This document shows positions 1 through 6,803 of a DNA stretch of 7,619 bases, piece after piece. A program made the translations under genes and the position numbers. Numbering within the stretch: the stretch's first letter is position 1; every line of letters begins with the position of its first letter. The stretch is from an uncultured Clostridia bacterium (lineage in GTDB: Bacteria; Bacillota; Clostridia; Oscillospirales; CAG-382): positions 1 to 7,619 of the forward strand of contig CANQVQ010000076.1 in assembly GCA_947627335.1 (NCBI GenBank), given 5' to 3'. The notes below the pieces were generated by a model. That model had not been told where the DNA came from and searched no databases. It saw only the letters and a list, made by a program, of their open reading frames with translations.

Positions 1-501
1 AGCGACCTCGCGTCCGCCGTGCTGGAAGCCGGGGATTTCTGCGTCGGCGGGGCGTGCTACCCGGAAGGGCACCCGGAGTCGCCGAGCCTGCGGCAGGACA
101 TCGAAAATCTGCGGTACAAGGTGGATGCGGGCGTGTCTTTCCTGACCAGCCAGATGTTTTTCGACAACACGATCTTCTATCGGTACATTTTGGAGCTTTA
201 CCGGGTCGGCATCCACGTCCCGGTCGTCGCCGGCGTCATGCCCGTGACCCACGCGAAGCAGGTCAAACGCATCTGCGCCCTGTCCGGCACGGTCCTGCCG
301 CAGCGGTTCCGCATGATCGTCGAGCGCTTCGGGGAGGACCCCGCCGCCATGCAGCAGGCGGGCATCGCCTACGCGACCGACCAGATCATCGACCTGCTCG
401 CCAACGGCGTGGAACATATTCATATTTATACCATGAACCGTCCGCAGATCGCTTCCCGCATCTTTGAAAACCTCTCCTCCATTCTCCCCGATGAACGCTG
501 A
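1..501 (+). CDS. metF: 5,10-methylenetetrahydrofolate reductase, C-terminal part (5' end outside window)
   Basis: The reading frame is open from base 1, so the gene begins upstream; 166 residues are visible, a little over half of a usual MetF of about 290. The family is a cytoplasmic FAD enzyme with a TIM-barrel fold that reduces 5,10-methylene-THF to 5-methyl-THF, the methyl donor used by MetH. Visible family landmarks are GGACYPEGHPE (fragment residues 16-26), the active-site stretch TSQMFFDN with the conserved Gln at fragment residue 51, VVAGVMP in the middle, and the C-terminal GVEHIHIYTMNRP. The next gene starts inside its last codons, so the two are probably translationally coupled. FAD and NAD(P)H-binding residues nearer the N-terminus cannot be checked. 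No frameshift is seen. Confidence 0.95.
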   Translation, partial: SDLASAVLEAGDFCVGGACYPEGHPESPSLRQDIENLRYKVDAGVSFLTSQMFFDNTIFYRYILELYRVGIHVPVVAGVMPVTHAKQVKRICALSGTVLPQRFRMIVERFGEDPAAMQQAGIAYATDQIIDLLANGVEHIHIYTMNRPQIASRIFENLSSILPDER

Positions 502-1075
502 ACGTGCGGAGATCCGCCGCTACCTTGCGGCGGGGGATATGCCCGCCGGGCAGCTGGACGAATGGATCGACCGGGCGCTCGCGCTCGCGGACCGAACCGT
601 CCGTCCGCGGTCGCTCTACGGGGTCTATCGGTGCGGAACGGACGGGGACGGCGCGACGGTCGGCGGCGTGTATTTCGCCGGAAAGTCGCTGGCGCGGAAT
701 CTGCGCCCGTGCGGGCGGGTGTTCCTGCTCGCGGTGACGCTGGGCGCGGAGGCGGACCTGCTGCTGCGGCGGGAGACCGGGCGGGGGTCCGCGTATGCGG
801 CGGTGATGCAGGCGGTTCTGACCGAGCGCATCGAGCGTGCGTGCGACGGCGCGGAAGCGGAATTGCGTCAAACGCTTTCCCCCGGGGAGATCCTGCGTCC
901 GCGTTTCAGCCTCGGCTACGGGGACACGCTGCTTTCCGACCAGAAGGCGTTTTTTGCCCTCTTGCCGGTCGCAAAGCGGCTGGGCGTCTCGCTGTCCGAG
1001 AGTTTTTTGATGACCCCGATGAAATCCGTCACGGCGTTCGTGGGGGTCGCGCAGACGGAAAGGAAGGACGTATGA
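491..1075 (+). CDS. Stand-alone methionine synthase reactivation-domain protein
   Basis: The 194-residue protein resembles the C-terminal AdoMet-binding domain of long MetH enzymes, here encoded as its own gene. In that family this domain gives AdoMet for reductive remethylation of cob(II)alamin that has been oxidised during turnover. The signature RxxxGY is present as R138-G142-Y143 within RPRFSLGYGD. It is followed by a helix ending in LSESFLMTPMKSVTAF (about residues 168-183), matching the family's C-terminal block. The ATG at 491 overlaps the metF end by 11 bases and is preceded by pyrimidine-rich sequence without a clear ribosome site, so translation is probably coupled to metF. An in-frame TTG at 464 would add 9 residues but also lacks a ribosome site. 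The stop overlaps the metH start (ATGA). By homology it should act on the MetH encoded next; the physical interaction is inferred. Confidence 0.9.
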   Translation: MNAERAEIRRYLAAGDMPAGQLDEWIDRALALADRTVRPRSLYGVYRCGTDGDGATVGGVYFAGKSLARNLRPCGRVFLLAVTLGAEADLLLRRETGRGSAYAAVMQAVLTERIERACDGAEAELRQTLSPGEILRPRFSLGYGDTLLSDQKAFFALLPVAKRLGVSLSESFLMTPMKSVTAFVGVAQTERKDV

Positions 1076-3462
1076 AGCAACTGAAAGACCGGCTCGGGAA
1101 GGAATTGCTGTTCTGGGACGGCGGCATGGGGACGGAACTGCAGTCCCGCGGTCTGCGCGGGGACGAGCTGCCAGAAAATTGGAACCTGACTCACCCGGAG
1201 CAGGTCAAAGCCATTCACGCCGCCTACCTCGACGCCGGTGCGGACATCCTGTGCGCCAACACGTTCGGCGCGAACCGAATCAAGCTCGGCGGCGACCCGA
1301 CGGCGTACCTCCGCGCAGGGATCGCGCTTGCGCGGGAGGCGGTTTCCGCCTGCGACCGCACGGCGTACGTCGCGCTGGATGTCGGACCGACCGGGAAACT
1401 GCTCGAACCGTTCGGAACGCTGTCGTTCGAGGACGCGTATGCGGCGTTCGCGGAGCAGATCCGGATCGGCGCGGAAGCGGGGGCGGACCTGATCGCGATC
1501 GAAACCATGACCGACCTGTACGAAGCGAAGGCGGCGCTGCTCGCGGCGAAGGAGAACTGCCGCCTGCCCGTCGTCGTCAGTTACATCTTCGACGAAAGCG
1601 GCAAACTGCTGACCGGCGCGGACGTCCGCACGGCGTTCCTGCTCGCCCGTTCGCTGGGCGCGGACGCCGTGGGGACCAACTGCGGGCTGGGTCCGGCGCA
1701 GGTCGCCGACCTGCTTGCGGAGCTGCGCGAGCACGCGGGACTGCCGCTTTCCGTCTGCCCGAACGCGGGACTGCCGGAACTTATCGACGGCAAAACCGTC
1801 TACCGCGTTTCGCCGGAAGCATTCCTGCGGGCGTCGGAAGGGTTCGTGCGGGGCGGTGCGTCCCTGCTCGGCGGGTGCTGCGGCACGACCCCGGCGCACA
1901 TCGCCGCTCTGACGGCACATTTCCGCGGACAAGCCCCCGAACCGGTCCGTCCGGTGCGCGGGACGCTGGTTTCCTCCTATACCCACACGGTCTCCTTCGG
2001 CGGTCGCCCGCTGGTCATCGGCGAGCGCATCAACCCGACCGGCAAGCCCCGCCTGAAGGCGGCGCTGCGCGAGCGGGACATGGACGTCCTGCTGTCCGAA
2101 GCGATCTCGCAGACGGACTGCGGGGCGGACCTGCTCGACGTGAACGTCGGACTGCCGGAGACCGACGAAACCGCCCTGCTCGTGCAGGCGGTCCGTGCGG
2201 TGCAGAGCGTCTGCGACCTGCCGCTGGTGCTGGATTCCGCGTCGCCCGAAGCGCTCGAATGGGGTCTGCGCGTCTATAACGGTCGCCCGCTGGTCAATTC
2301 GGTCAACGGCTCGGCACATTCGCTGCAAACGGTTCTGCCGCTGGTAAAGAAGTACGGCGCGTGCGTCGTGGCGCTGACGTTGGACGAAAATGGCATCCCG
2401 CCGACCGTCGAAGGGCGGGGGGGGTTCGCGAAGCGCATCCGGGACGAAGCCGCTTCCTACGGCATTCCGCCGGAGGATCTGCTCGTCGATACGCTGACCA
2501 TGACGGTCGGCACGGACGACCGTGCGGCGCTCGTGACGCTCGAAACGGCGGAACGGGTGCGGAACGAACTCGGGCTCTGCACGCTGCTCGGCGTTTCCAA
2601 CTGCTCGTTCGGTCTGCCGGAGCGGGAAACGCTGACGGCGACCTTCCTGACGCTCGCGATCCAGCGGGGGCTTTCGGGGGCGATCGTCAACCCGCTTTCC
2701 GCCGTCGTCCGCAACGCGTATCTGGCGGCGTGCGCGCTCTGCGGCTGGGACGAAAACTGCCTGCGCTACATCGGCGGCGTCTCCCCGCTCGGGCAGCCGG
2801 CGCAGGCGCGGAAAACCGAATCGGCGCAAGGCGGGGACGCAACGCTCGCCGAAGCCGTCGAACGCGGACTGTCGGAACGGGCGAAAGTCCTCGCACAGAC
2901 CATGCTTGCCGAACGGCAGCCGCTCGACCTCGTGCGGGAGGAGCTGATCCCGGCGCTGGACCGGGTGGGGAAGGCGTTCGAGGAGAAGAAGCTGTTCCTG
3001 CCGCAGCTGCTCATGAGCGCGGACGCGGCGCGGGCGGCTTTCGCGGTCGTGCAGGACGCGATCCGTGCGAGCGGACAGGCGCAGGCGAGCAAGGGGACGG
3101 TCCTGCTCGCGACGGTCAAGGACGACGTGCATGACATCGGCAAGAACATCGTCAAGGTGCTGCTGGAAAGCTACGGCTTTACGGTCGTGGACCTCGGCAA
3201 GGACGTTCCGCCGGAAACCGTCGCACGGGAAGCGCGTGAACGGAAAATTCGGCTGGTCGGACTTTCGGCGCTGATGACGACGACGGTCCCGCACATGGAA
3301 GAAACCATTCGCGCCCTGCGGCGGGAGGCGCCGGACTGCAAGATCATCGTCGGCGGCGCGGTGCTCAACGAGGCGTGCGCGAAGTCCATCGGGGCGGACG
3401 CGTATTCGCCGGACGCGATGGCGACGGTCCGCTACGCGGAAGAATTCTTCGCGGGGGAATGA
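1072..3462 (+). CDS. metH: Cobalamin-dependent methionine synthase, short form without reactivation domain
   Basis: The 796-residue enzyme transfers the methyl group of 5-methyl-THF to homocysteine through methylcobalamin. Domains in order: a homocysteine-binding barrel (about 1-290) with zinc ligands Cys204 (TNCGLG) and Cys269-Cys270 (GGCCGTTP); a pterin-binding barrel (about 312-560) with GERINPTG from 317 and LLDVNVG at 354-360; a helical cap (about 600-670, with LFLPQLLMSADAA from 641); and a Rossmann B12 domain (about 673-790) with Asp685-x-His687-x-x-Gly690, where His687 is the lower cobalt ligand, plus Ser732/Leu734 and Gly761-Gly762. E. coli MetH is about 1,230 residues because it also carries the reactivation domain; here that is the preceding gene, as in Thermotoga. 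The ATG at 1072 is chosen for its AGGAAGG site 4 bases upstream and the ATGA overlap; the open frame extends further upstream but that part is a shadow of the preceding gene. An eight-G run lies at 2417-2424. Confidence 0.97.
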   Translation: MKQLKDRLGKELLFWDGGMGTELQSRGLRGDELPENWNLTHPEQVKAIHAAYLDAGADILCANTFGANRIKLGGDPTAYLRAGIALAREAVSACDRTAYVALDVGPTGKLLEPFGTLSFEDAYAAFAEQIRIGAEAGADLIAIETMTDLYEAKAALLAAKENCRLPVVVSYIFDESGKLLTGADVRTAFLLARSLGADAVGTNCGLGPAQVADLLAELREHAGLPLSVCPNAGLPELIDGKTVYRVSPEAFLRASEGFVRGGASLLGGCCGTTPAHIAALTAHFRGQAPEPVRPVRGTLVSSYTHTVSFGGRPLVIGERINPTGKPRLKAALRERDMDVLLSEAISQTDCGADLLDVNVGLPETDETALLVQAVRAVQSVCDLPLVLDSASPEALEWGLRVYNGRPLVNSVNGSAHSLQTVLPLVKKYGACVVALTLDENGIPPTVEGRGGFAKRIRDEAASYGIPPEDLLVDTLTMTVGTDDRAALVTLETAERVRNELGLCTLLGVSNCSFGLPERETLTATFLTLAIQRGLSGAIVNPLSAVVRNAYLAACALCGWDENCLRYIGGVSPLGQPAQARKTESAQGGDATLAEAVERGLSERAKVLAQTMLAERQPLDLVREELIPALDRVGKAFEEKKLFLPQLLMSADAARAAFAVVQDAIRASGQAQASKGTVLLATVKDDVHDIGKNIVKVLLESYGFTVVDLGKDVPPETVAREARERKIRLVGLSALMTTTVPHMEETIRALRREAPDCKIIVGGAVLNEACAKSIGADAYSPDAMATVRYAEEFFAGE

Positions 3463-3466
3463 GGAC

Positions 3467-4567
3467 ATGGAGATCGGAACCGAAAAGGAACTGCTGGAGC
3501 TGACGCTCGCGCTCGCGAGGATTCCTGCGCCGAGCGGGGCGGAAGGCGAACGGGCGGCGTTTTGCCGACGCTGGCTGGCGCAAAACGGTCTTTCGCCGGA
3601 GGTGGACGCCGTCGGGAACGTGCTTGTCGAATGCGGCGGCGCGGACGAACCGACGGTGCTGTTCGCGGCGCACACGGACGTGGTGTTCCCGTCCTCCGTG
3701 CCGCTCGTCCCGCGTCGGGAGGGAGAAAAGCTCTTCTGCCCCGGCATTTTTGACGACACGGTGCATCTGGCGTTCCTGCTGCTCTGCGCACGGCGGACGG
3801 CGAAGGAAAAAAGACCCGACGGGGTCCGTTTCGTGTTCGCGGCGGACGTCGGCGAGGAAGGGCAGGGCAACCTGCGGGGCTGCCGGGCGCTCATGGAGCG
3901 GTACGGGAAGCGCCTGCGGGAATTTATCGCGTTCGACAGCGGACTTTCGACGGTCAACGTCGGCGCGATCGGCTCTTCGCGCTTCCGCGTCACGGTGAAG
4001 TGTGCGGGCGGTCATTCCTACCGGGATTTCGGGCGGGAGAATGCCATTTCTCTGCTCGCGTCGCTGATCTCGCGGCTGGACGCACAGCCCTTGCCGCAGA
4101 CCGGGGTCACGACCTACAATTTCGGACGCGTCGAGGGCGGCACGACGGTCAACAGCATCGCGCAGACGGCGTCGCTGCTCTACGAATACCGTGCCGACCG
4201 TGCGGAAAACCTCCCGTTCATGCGGAAAAACTTCGCTTCCGCCGTCGAAACCCTCCGCGACCGACGGGCGGACGTGACCGTCGAACCGATCGGCGAACGC
4301 CCCTGCGCTGGGTGCATCGACCCGTCGGCGCAGGCGGCTCTGCTCGGGCGCGTGGACGACGCGTTCCGACGCGCCGGACTGCCCGTCCCTGCGCGGACGC
4401 TCGGCTCGACCGACTGCAACCTCCCGCTCTCCATGGGCATCCCGGCGGTCTGCATCGGACTTGCGGACGGCGGAGGCGCCCATTCGACGGAGGAATACCT
4501 CCTGCCGGACAGCATTCCGTCCGGGCTTTCCGTCGCGGGGAACCTGCTCGCGTCCTATCTGGCGTAG
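3467..4567 (+). CDS. M20-family metallohydrolase (peptidase/deacylase), substrate unknown
   Basis: The 366-residue protein has the full two-metal set of the M20 fold: HTD with His69 and Asp71, CPGIFDDT with Asp96/Asp97, GEEG with general base Glu130 and ligand Glu131, Asp157 in FDSG, and His339 in GGAHSTEEY. A lid/dimerisation domain is inserted at about residues 170-285, with GGHSYRDFG (His183, which in relatives reaches the partner's active site) and EGGTTVNSIA. CPGIxDDT, VGEEGxGxLRG and GGHSYxxFG together place it near the PepT-like and ArgE/DapE-like hydrolases rather than carboxypeptidase G2. No signal peptide is seen, so it is probably cytoplasmic. It starts 4 bases after the metH stop, with a purine-rich GGGGGA site about 8 bases upstream, so it is surely co-transcribed with metH. 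The family cleaves N-acyl amino acids or small peptides; which one here cannot be told. A link to methionine or cysteine supply is inference from position only. Confidence 0.9.
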   Translation: MEIGTEKELLELTLALARIPAPSGAEGERAAFCRRWLAQNGLSPEVDAVGNVLVECGGADEPTVLFAAHTDVVFPSSVPLVPRREGEKLFCPGIFDDTVHLAFLLLCARRTAKEKRPDGVRFVFAADVGEEGQGNLRGCRALMERYGKRLREFIAFDSGLSTVNVGAIGSSRFRVTVKCAGGHSYRDFGRENAISLLASLISRLDAQPLPQTGVTTYNFGRVEGGTTVNSIAQTASLLYEYRADRAENLPFMRKNFASAVETLRDRRADVTVEPIGERPCAGCIDPSAQAALLGRVDDAFRRAGLPVPARTLGSTDCNLPLSMGIPAVCIGLADGGGAHSTEEYLLPDSIPSGLSVAGNLLASYLA

Positions 4568-4693
4568 GACCCGGAACGTCGGTCCGTATCTCCCTGTCAC
4601 GCGGCGGGTGCCGAAGTTCCATTCCGGCGCGGTAGACAAACGGGGTCGAACTGTGCTATCCTACGGACAGACAGAAACAGGGAGGAAAAGACC
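4568..4693 (+). other. Intergenic region with promoter for the XRE gene, no clear terminator
   Basis: This 126-base gap separates the methionine operon from the regulator gene. No hairpin followed by a T-run is visible, so the operon transcript may run on into the regulator. The first part is GC-rich with a weak GGACC/GGTCC inverted repeat (4567-4571 with 4581-4585). The second part contains the promoter and, after it, three ACAG copies at 4667-4680. Confidence 0.6.
4633..4662 (+). promoter_or_regulatory. Sigma-A-type promoter of the XRE regulator gene
   Basis: The -35 box TAGACA (4633-4638, 5 of 6 to consensus) and the -10 box TATCCT (4657-4662, 4 of 6) are 18 bases apart. A TGC just before the -10 box makes it an extended -10. 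Start of transcription would be near 4669, leaving a leader of about 25 bases containing the ribosome site GGAGGA (4681-4686), 7 bases before the ATG. The call comes from reading the sequence only. Confidence 0.7.
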
Positions 4694-5689
4694 ATGACAT
4701 TCGGAAACCGTATCCTTGAACTTCGCGCCCACGCGGGGCTTTCGCAGGAGGCGTTCGCCGAGCGGCTGGACACCACCCGTCAGACCGTTTCCCGCTGGGA
4801 ACTGGACCTTGCGCTCCCGGAGATCGAAAAGATCGTCCGCATCGCCCGTCTGTTCGGCGTGACGACCGATTCGCTCCTGCTCGACGGCATTTCGACCTTC
4901 GACGACGGGTTTGAAGCGTTCCCCTGCGGGGTCTACCGCGGGCGGGACCTGCTGATCGTCGAAACCGAGCGGTTCGCGCTCGTGTATGCGGACCGTGGGG
5001 ATCGCCTCGCGTCGGAACTTTACGAGGGGTTCGGGCGGGAAAAGACCCTGCGTGCGACCGTTTCGTTCGACCTGACTGCCGGGAAAGCGGTCTACGCCTA
5101 CGCGGACGACGCCGGGAAGGTCGTTTCCGCTTCGGATTTCGCCGGCGAACTCGGAAAACCGTTCGACCGTTCCCCGCTCGACGGCATGAAGCGGGTCGGG
5201 ACCTTCTTCGTCGATCGCGGCGGACGGGAATTGCCGACGGTCGGGCAGGCGGGCTTCAAGACCTGCCTGGAGACCTGGCGGAAGGGGACGCGGTTCTACT
5301 GCCGCGAAGGGAACCTGTTCGCGTCCGTCTGGACCGGCGGAAGGGAGTACGCGTTCCATATGAACCCCTCGAACAACGGGAACATTTACTGCTGTGCCGT
5401 TCCGTTTCAGCCGTTCGCGATGGGGGTCTGCACCGGGCAGAGCGCTTTCCGCATTCGCAATTGGAAGGACAATACCGACGCGTTCGCGTGTTCGTTCGCA
5501 CATCTGAACGACCCGTTCCCGTCGATCCCCGTGCCGGACGGCAGGGACGGTCTTGCCTACGCGACTCCGCCGGGCGTCACCGTCGAATATGTGACACGTT
5601 ACACCGAGGATTCCGTCACGGTTTCCAATTGCGGGGACGAATTGACCTACTTCCGGAACGACCCGGATATGGTCGAATACTTCGTATAG
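4694..5689 (+). CDS. XRE-family helix-turn-helix protein with long C-terminal domain of unknown function
   Basis: The 331-residue protein begins with a classic HTH_3 domain (about residues 5-62): LSQEAFAERL as the second helix (16-25), TTRQTVSRWE as the recognition helix (27-36), then the usual LPEIEKIVRIARLFGVTTDSLL ending. The remaining ~265 residues match no domain I recognise. They look soluble and beta-rich, with many aromatic residues and eight cysteines (78, 191, 203, 233, 234, 246, 266, 313), and no membrane segment or signal peptide is apparent. The N-terminal part should bind DNA; the C-terminal part may sense a ligand, but no function can be assigned. Start: ATG at 4694 with GGAGGA 7 bases upstream. 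It has its own promoter and is convergent with nadA, so it may be monocistronic. Its target genes are unknown; autoregulation is possible. Base composition matches the neighbours. Confidence 0.88.
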   Translation: MTFGNRILELRAHAGLSQEAFAERLDTTRQTVSRWELDLALPEIEKIVRIARLFGVTTDSLLLDGISTFDDGFEAFPCGVYRGRDLLIVETERFALVYADRGDRLASELYEGFGREKTLRATVSFDLTAGKAVYAYADDAGKVVSASDFAGELGKPFDRSPLDGMKRVGTFFVDRGGRELPTVGQAGFKTCLETWRKGTRFYCREGNLFASVWTGGREYAFHMNPSNNGNIYCCAVPFQPFAMGVCTGQSAFRIRNWKDNTDAFACSFAHLNDPFPSIPVPDGRDGLAYATPPGVTVEYVTRYTEDSVTVSNCGDELTYFRNDPDMVEYFV

Positions 5690-5724
5690 AACCCATTTTG
5701 GGGGCAAACACAGTCGCGTCGTCG

Positions 5725-5743
5725 CCATGTTTCGTGGTTTTTT
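5725..5743 (+). terminator. Possible weak intrinsic terminator of the XRE gene
   Basis: CCATG (5725-5729) pairs with CGTGG (5733-5737) around a 3-base loop, with one G-T wobble, and is followed directly by six T (5738-5743). The stem is only 5 bp, so by itself it would be a weak terminator. It sits 36 bases after the stop codon. Confidence 0.35.
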
Positions 5744-5762
5744 ACCCAAAAGGCGGGATACC

Positions 5763-5804
5763 AAAAAATCGGCGGCGCCGGTGCAAATACCGACGCCGCT
5801 TTTT
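5763..5804. terminator. Bidirectional intrinsic terminator
   Basis: GCGGCGCCGGT (5772-5782) pairs with ACCGACGCCGC (5789-5799) around a 6-base loop: 11 positions with a single imperfection. On the + strand the imperfection is a C-A mismatch and the stem is followed at once by five T (5800-5804). On the - strand it is a G-U wobble and the stem is followed after three bases by six U (the A-run at 5763-5768). It can therefore end both the XRE transcript and the opposing nadA transcript, as expected between convergent genes. Confidence 0.85.
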
Positions 5805-5831
5805 CACGGAACAGTGTACTAATCGCAAGTT

Positions 5832-5865
5832 CGTTCCCGCCGAAACGGTTTGCCGTTCGGGAACG
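5832..5865. repeat. Bulged inverted repeat just downstream of nadA
   Basis: CGTTCCCG (5832-5839) pairs perfectly with CGGGAACG (5858-5865). Inside, AACGG (5844-5848) pairs with CCGTT (5853-5857) around a TTTG loop. A 4-base bulge (5840-5843) lies on one side. This gives 13 base pairs only 8 bases beyond the nadA stop codon on the - strand. There is no T-run, so it is not a standard terminator; a 3'-end stabilising hairpin of the nadA mRNA is possible. Confidence 0.55.
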
Positions 5866-5873
5866 GCGGTCGG

Positions 5874-6797
5874 TCAGCCCCCGAGCCGCAGCATCTCGTC
5901 GATGCAGTGCCGGGCGGCGGTGATGACCTTGCCGTCCAGCCGAATCTCCTCGCCGAAGGTGCCGAGCAGGACGTTGCGGACGTCCGGCAGGGTGGTCAGC
6001 TTCATGTTCGGGCAGATCAGGTCCTTGGAAAGCACATGGAAGCGCTTCTCCGGGCAGTCGTACTGCAAATGCTCGGCGATGCTGTTCTCCGTGCCGATGA
6101 TGAATTCCTTCGCGTCGCTCTGCTTCGCGAAGCGCTGAATATCGGCGGTACTGCCGACGAAGTCCGCCTGCGAAACGACCTCCGGGCGGCATTCCGGGTG
6201 GACCAGCAGCAGGGCGTCCGGGTGGGCGGTTTTCGCCTTTTCAACGTCCTTTGCGGTCATTTTGGCGTGGGTCGGGCAGCCCCCGCGAACGAAATAGAAC
6301 TGCTTGTGGACCCCTGCCGCCTCGCACTGCGACTGCACATAGGTGCCGAGGTTGATGTCGGGGATGAACAGAATTTTGTCGTTCGGGAGTTTCTTGACGA
6401 TCTTGACGGCGGACGACGAAGTCACGCACACGTCGCAGACGGTCTTGAGTTCCGCCGTGGTGTTGATATACGCGACGACGGTGCAATCGGGGTACTGCTG
6501 CTTCAATTGCAGGACCGTTTCGGCGTCAAGCTGCTCCGCCATCGGACAGCCCGCGTCCGGGTGGGCGAGCAGGACGGTCTTTTCGGGGGAGAGGATCTTG
6601 ACCGTCTCCGCCATGAACCGCACGCCGCACAGCACCACGGTCTGCTGCCGCGCCTCCTGCGCCAGGGCGGAAAGCCGGTAGGAGTCGCCAACGAAGTCCG
6701 CGATCTCGAGGATCTCGTGCGCCTGGTAGCTGTGGGCGAGAATGCAAATATCCTTTTCCTTTTTCAGGCGGAGAATTTCTTCCTGTAACTGTTTCAA
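5874..6797 (-). CDS. nadA: Quinolinate synthase A (NAD biosynthesis)
   Basis: The 307-residue enzyme condenses iminoaspartate with dihydroxyacetone phosphate to quinolinate, using a [4Fe-4S] cluster, in the cytoplasm. The three cluster cysteines fit the family pattern: Cys84 in DAGCPMAEQ, Cys174 in GGCPTHAK, and Cys262 in ICPNMKLTT. Other landmarks are ILAHSYQ (19-25), the ADFVGDSYRLS block (33-43), VTSSSAVKI (125-133), VHPECRPEV (199-207) and GTENSI (235-240). Length is typical of the compact NadA form. The only start matching the family N-terminus is TTG at 6797; an in-frame stop lies three codons upstream (TGA CCC GTT TTG). nadB and nadC, often partners of nadA, are not adjacent, so it is transcribed alone from its own promoter here. 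Its hairpin terminator lies beyond the stop codon. No damage is seen. Confidence 0.96.
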   Translation of the reverse strand: MKQLQEEILRLKKEKDICILAHSYQAHEILEIADFVGDSYRLSALAQEARQQTVVLCGVRFMAETVKILSPEKTVLLAHPDAGCPMAEQLDAETVLQLKQQYPDCTVVAYINTTAELKTVCDVCVTSSSAVKIVKKLPNDKILFIPDINLGTYVQSQCEAAGVHKQFYFVRGGCPTHAKMTAKDVEKAKTAHPDALLLVHPECRPEVVSQADFVGSTADIQRFAKQSDAKEFIIGTENSIAEHLQYDCPEKRFHVLSKDLICPNMKLTTLPDVRNVLLGTFGEEIRLDGKVITAARHCIDEMLRLGG

Positions 6798-6803
6798 AAC
6801 GGG

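Larger units (their letters stand above)
5690..5873. other. Convergent intergenic region between XRE gene and nadA
   Basis: These 184 bases hold no credible gene. They contain a possible weak XRE-gene terminator (5725-5743), a strong bidirectional terminator (5763-5804) and a bulged hairpin next to the nadA stop (5832-5865). TTTTGGG at 5696-5702 can also pair with CCCAAAA at 5745-5751, enclosing the first weak hairpin. Confidence 0.75.

Noticed and set aside
1..501. A cobalamin or SAM riboswitch for the methionine operon
   Set aside because: Any such leader would lie before metF, outside the window; nothing of the kind is visible in the intergenic regions here.
562..1071. Possible N-terminal extension of MetH by about 170 residues
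   Set aside because: The upstream part is an Arg-rich shadow of the reactivation-protein gene. The family N-terminus and ribosome site fit ATG at 1072.
1179..2279. Overlapping + strand open frame inside metH
   Set aside because: It is an out-of-frame shadow with Arg/Gly/Pro-rich composition and no ribosome site.
916..3993. Very long open frame on the - strand (over 1,000 codons) opposite metH and the M20 gene
   Set aside because: It is antisense to two well-matched genes, is Arg-rich and low in complexity, crosses their boundaries and shows no domain. In GC-rich DNA such stop-free shadow frames are expected.
4567..4585. GGACC/GGTCC hairpin after the M20 gene as operon terminator
   Set aside because: It has a 5-bp stem with a 9-base loop and no T-run after it.
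3365..4639. Long - strand open frame opposite the M20 gene
   Set aside because: It is Arg/Ala-rich without recognisable motifs, and the + strand frame carries a complete set of M20 metal ligands.
5461..6138. + strand open frame running from inside the XRE gene across the intergenic region into nadA
   Set aside because: It crosses the terminator and two real genes, changes composition along its length, and has no start signal.
5850..6788. + strand open frame opposite nadA
   Set aside because: It mirrors nadA, whose three cluster cysteines and family motifs are intact; the promoter and terminator also fit nadA.
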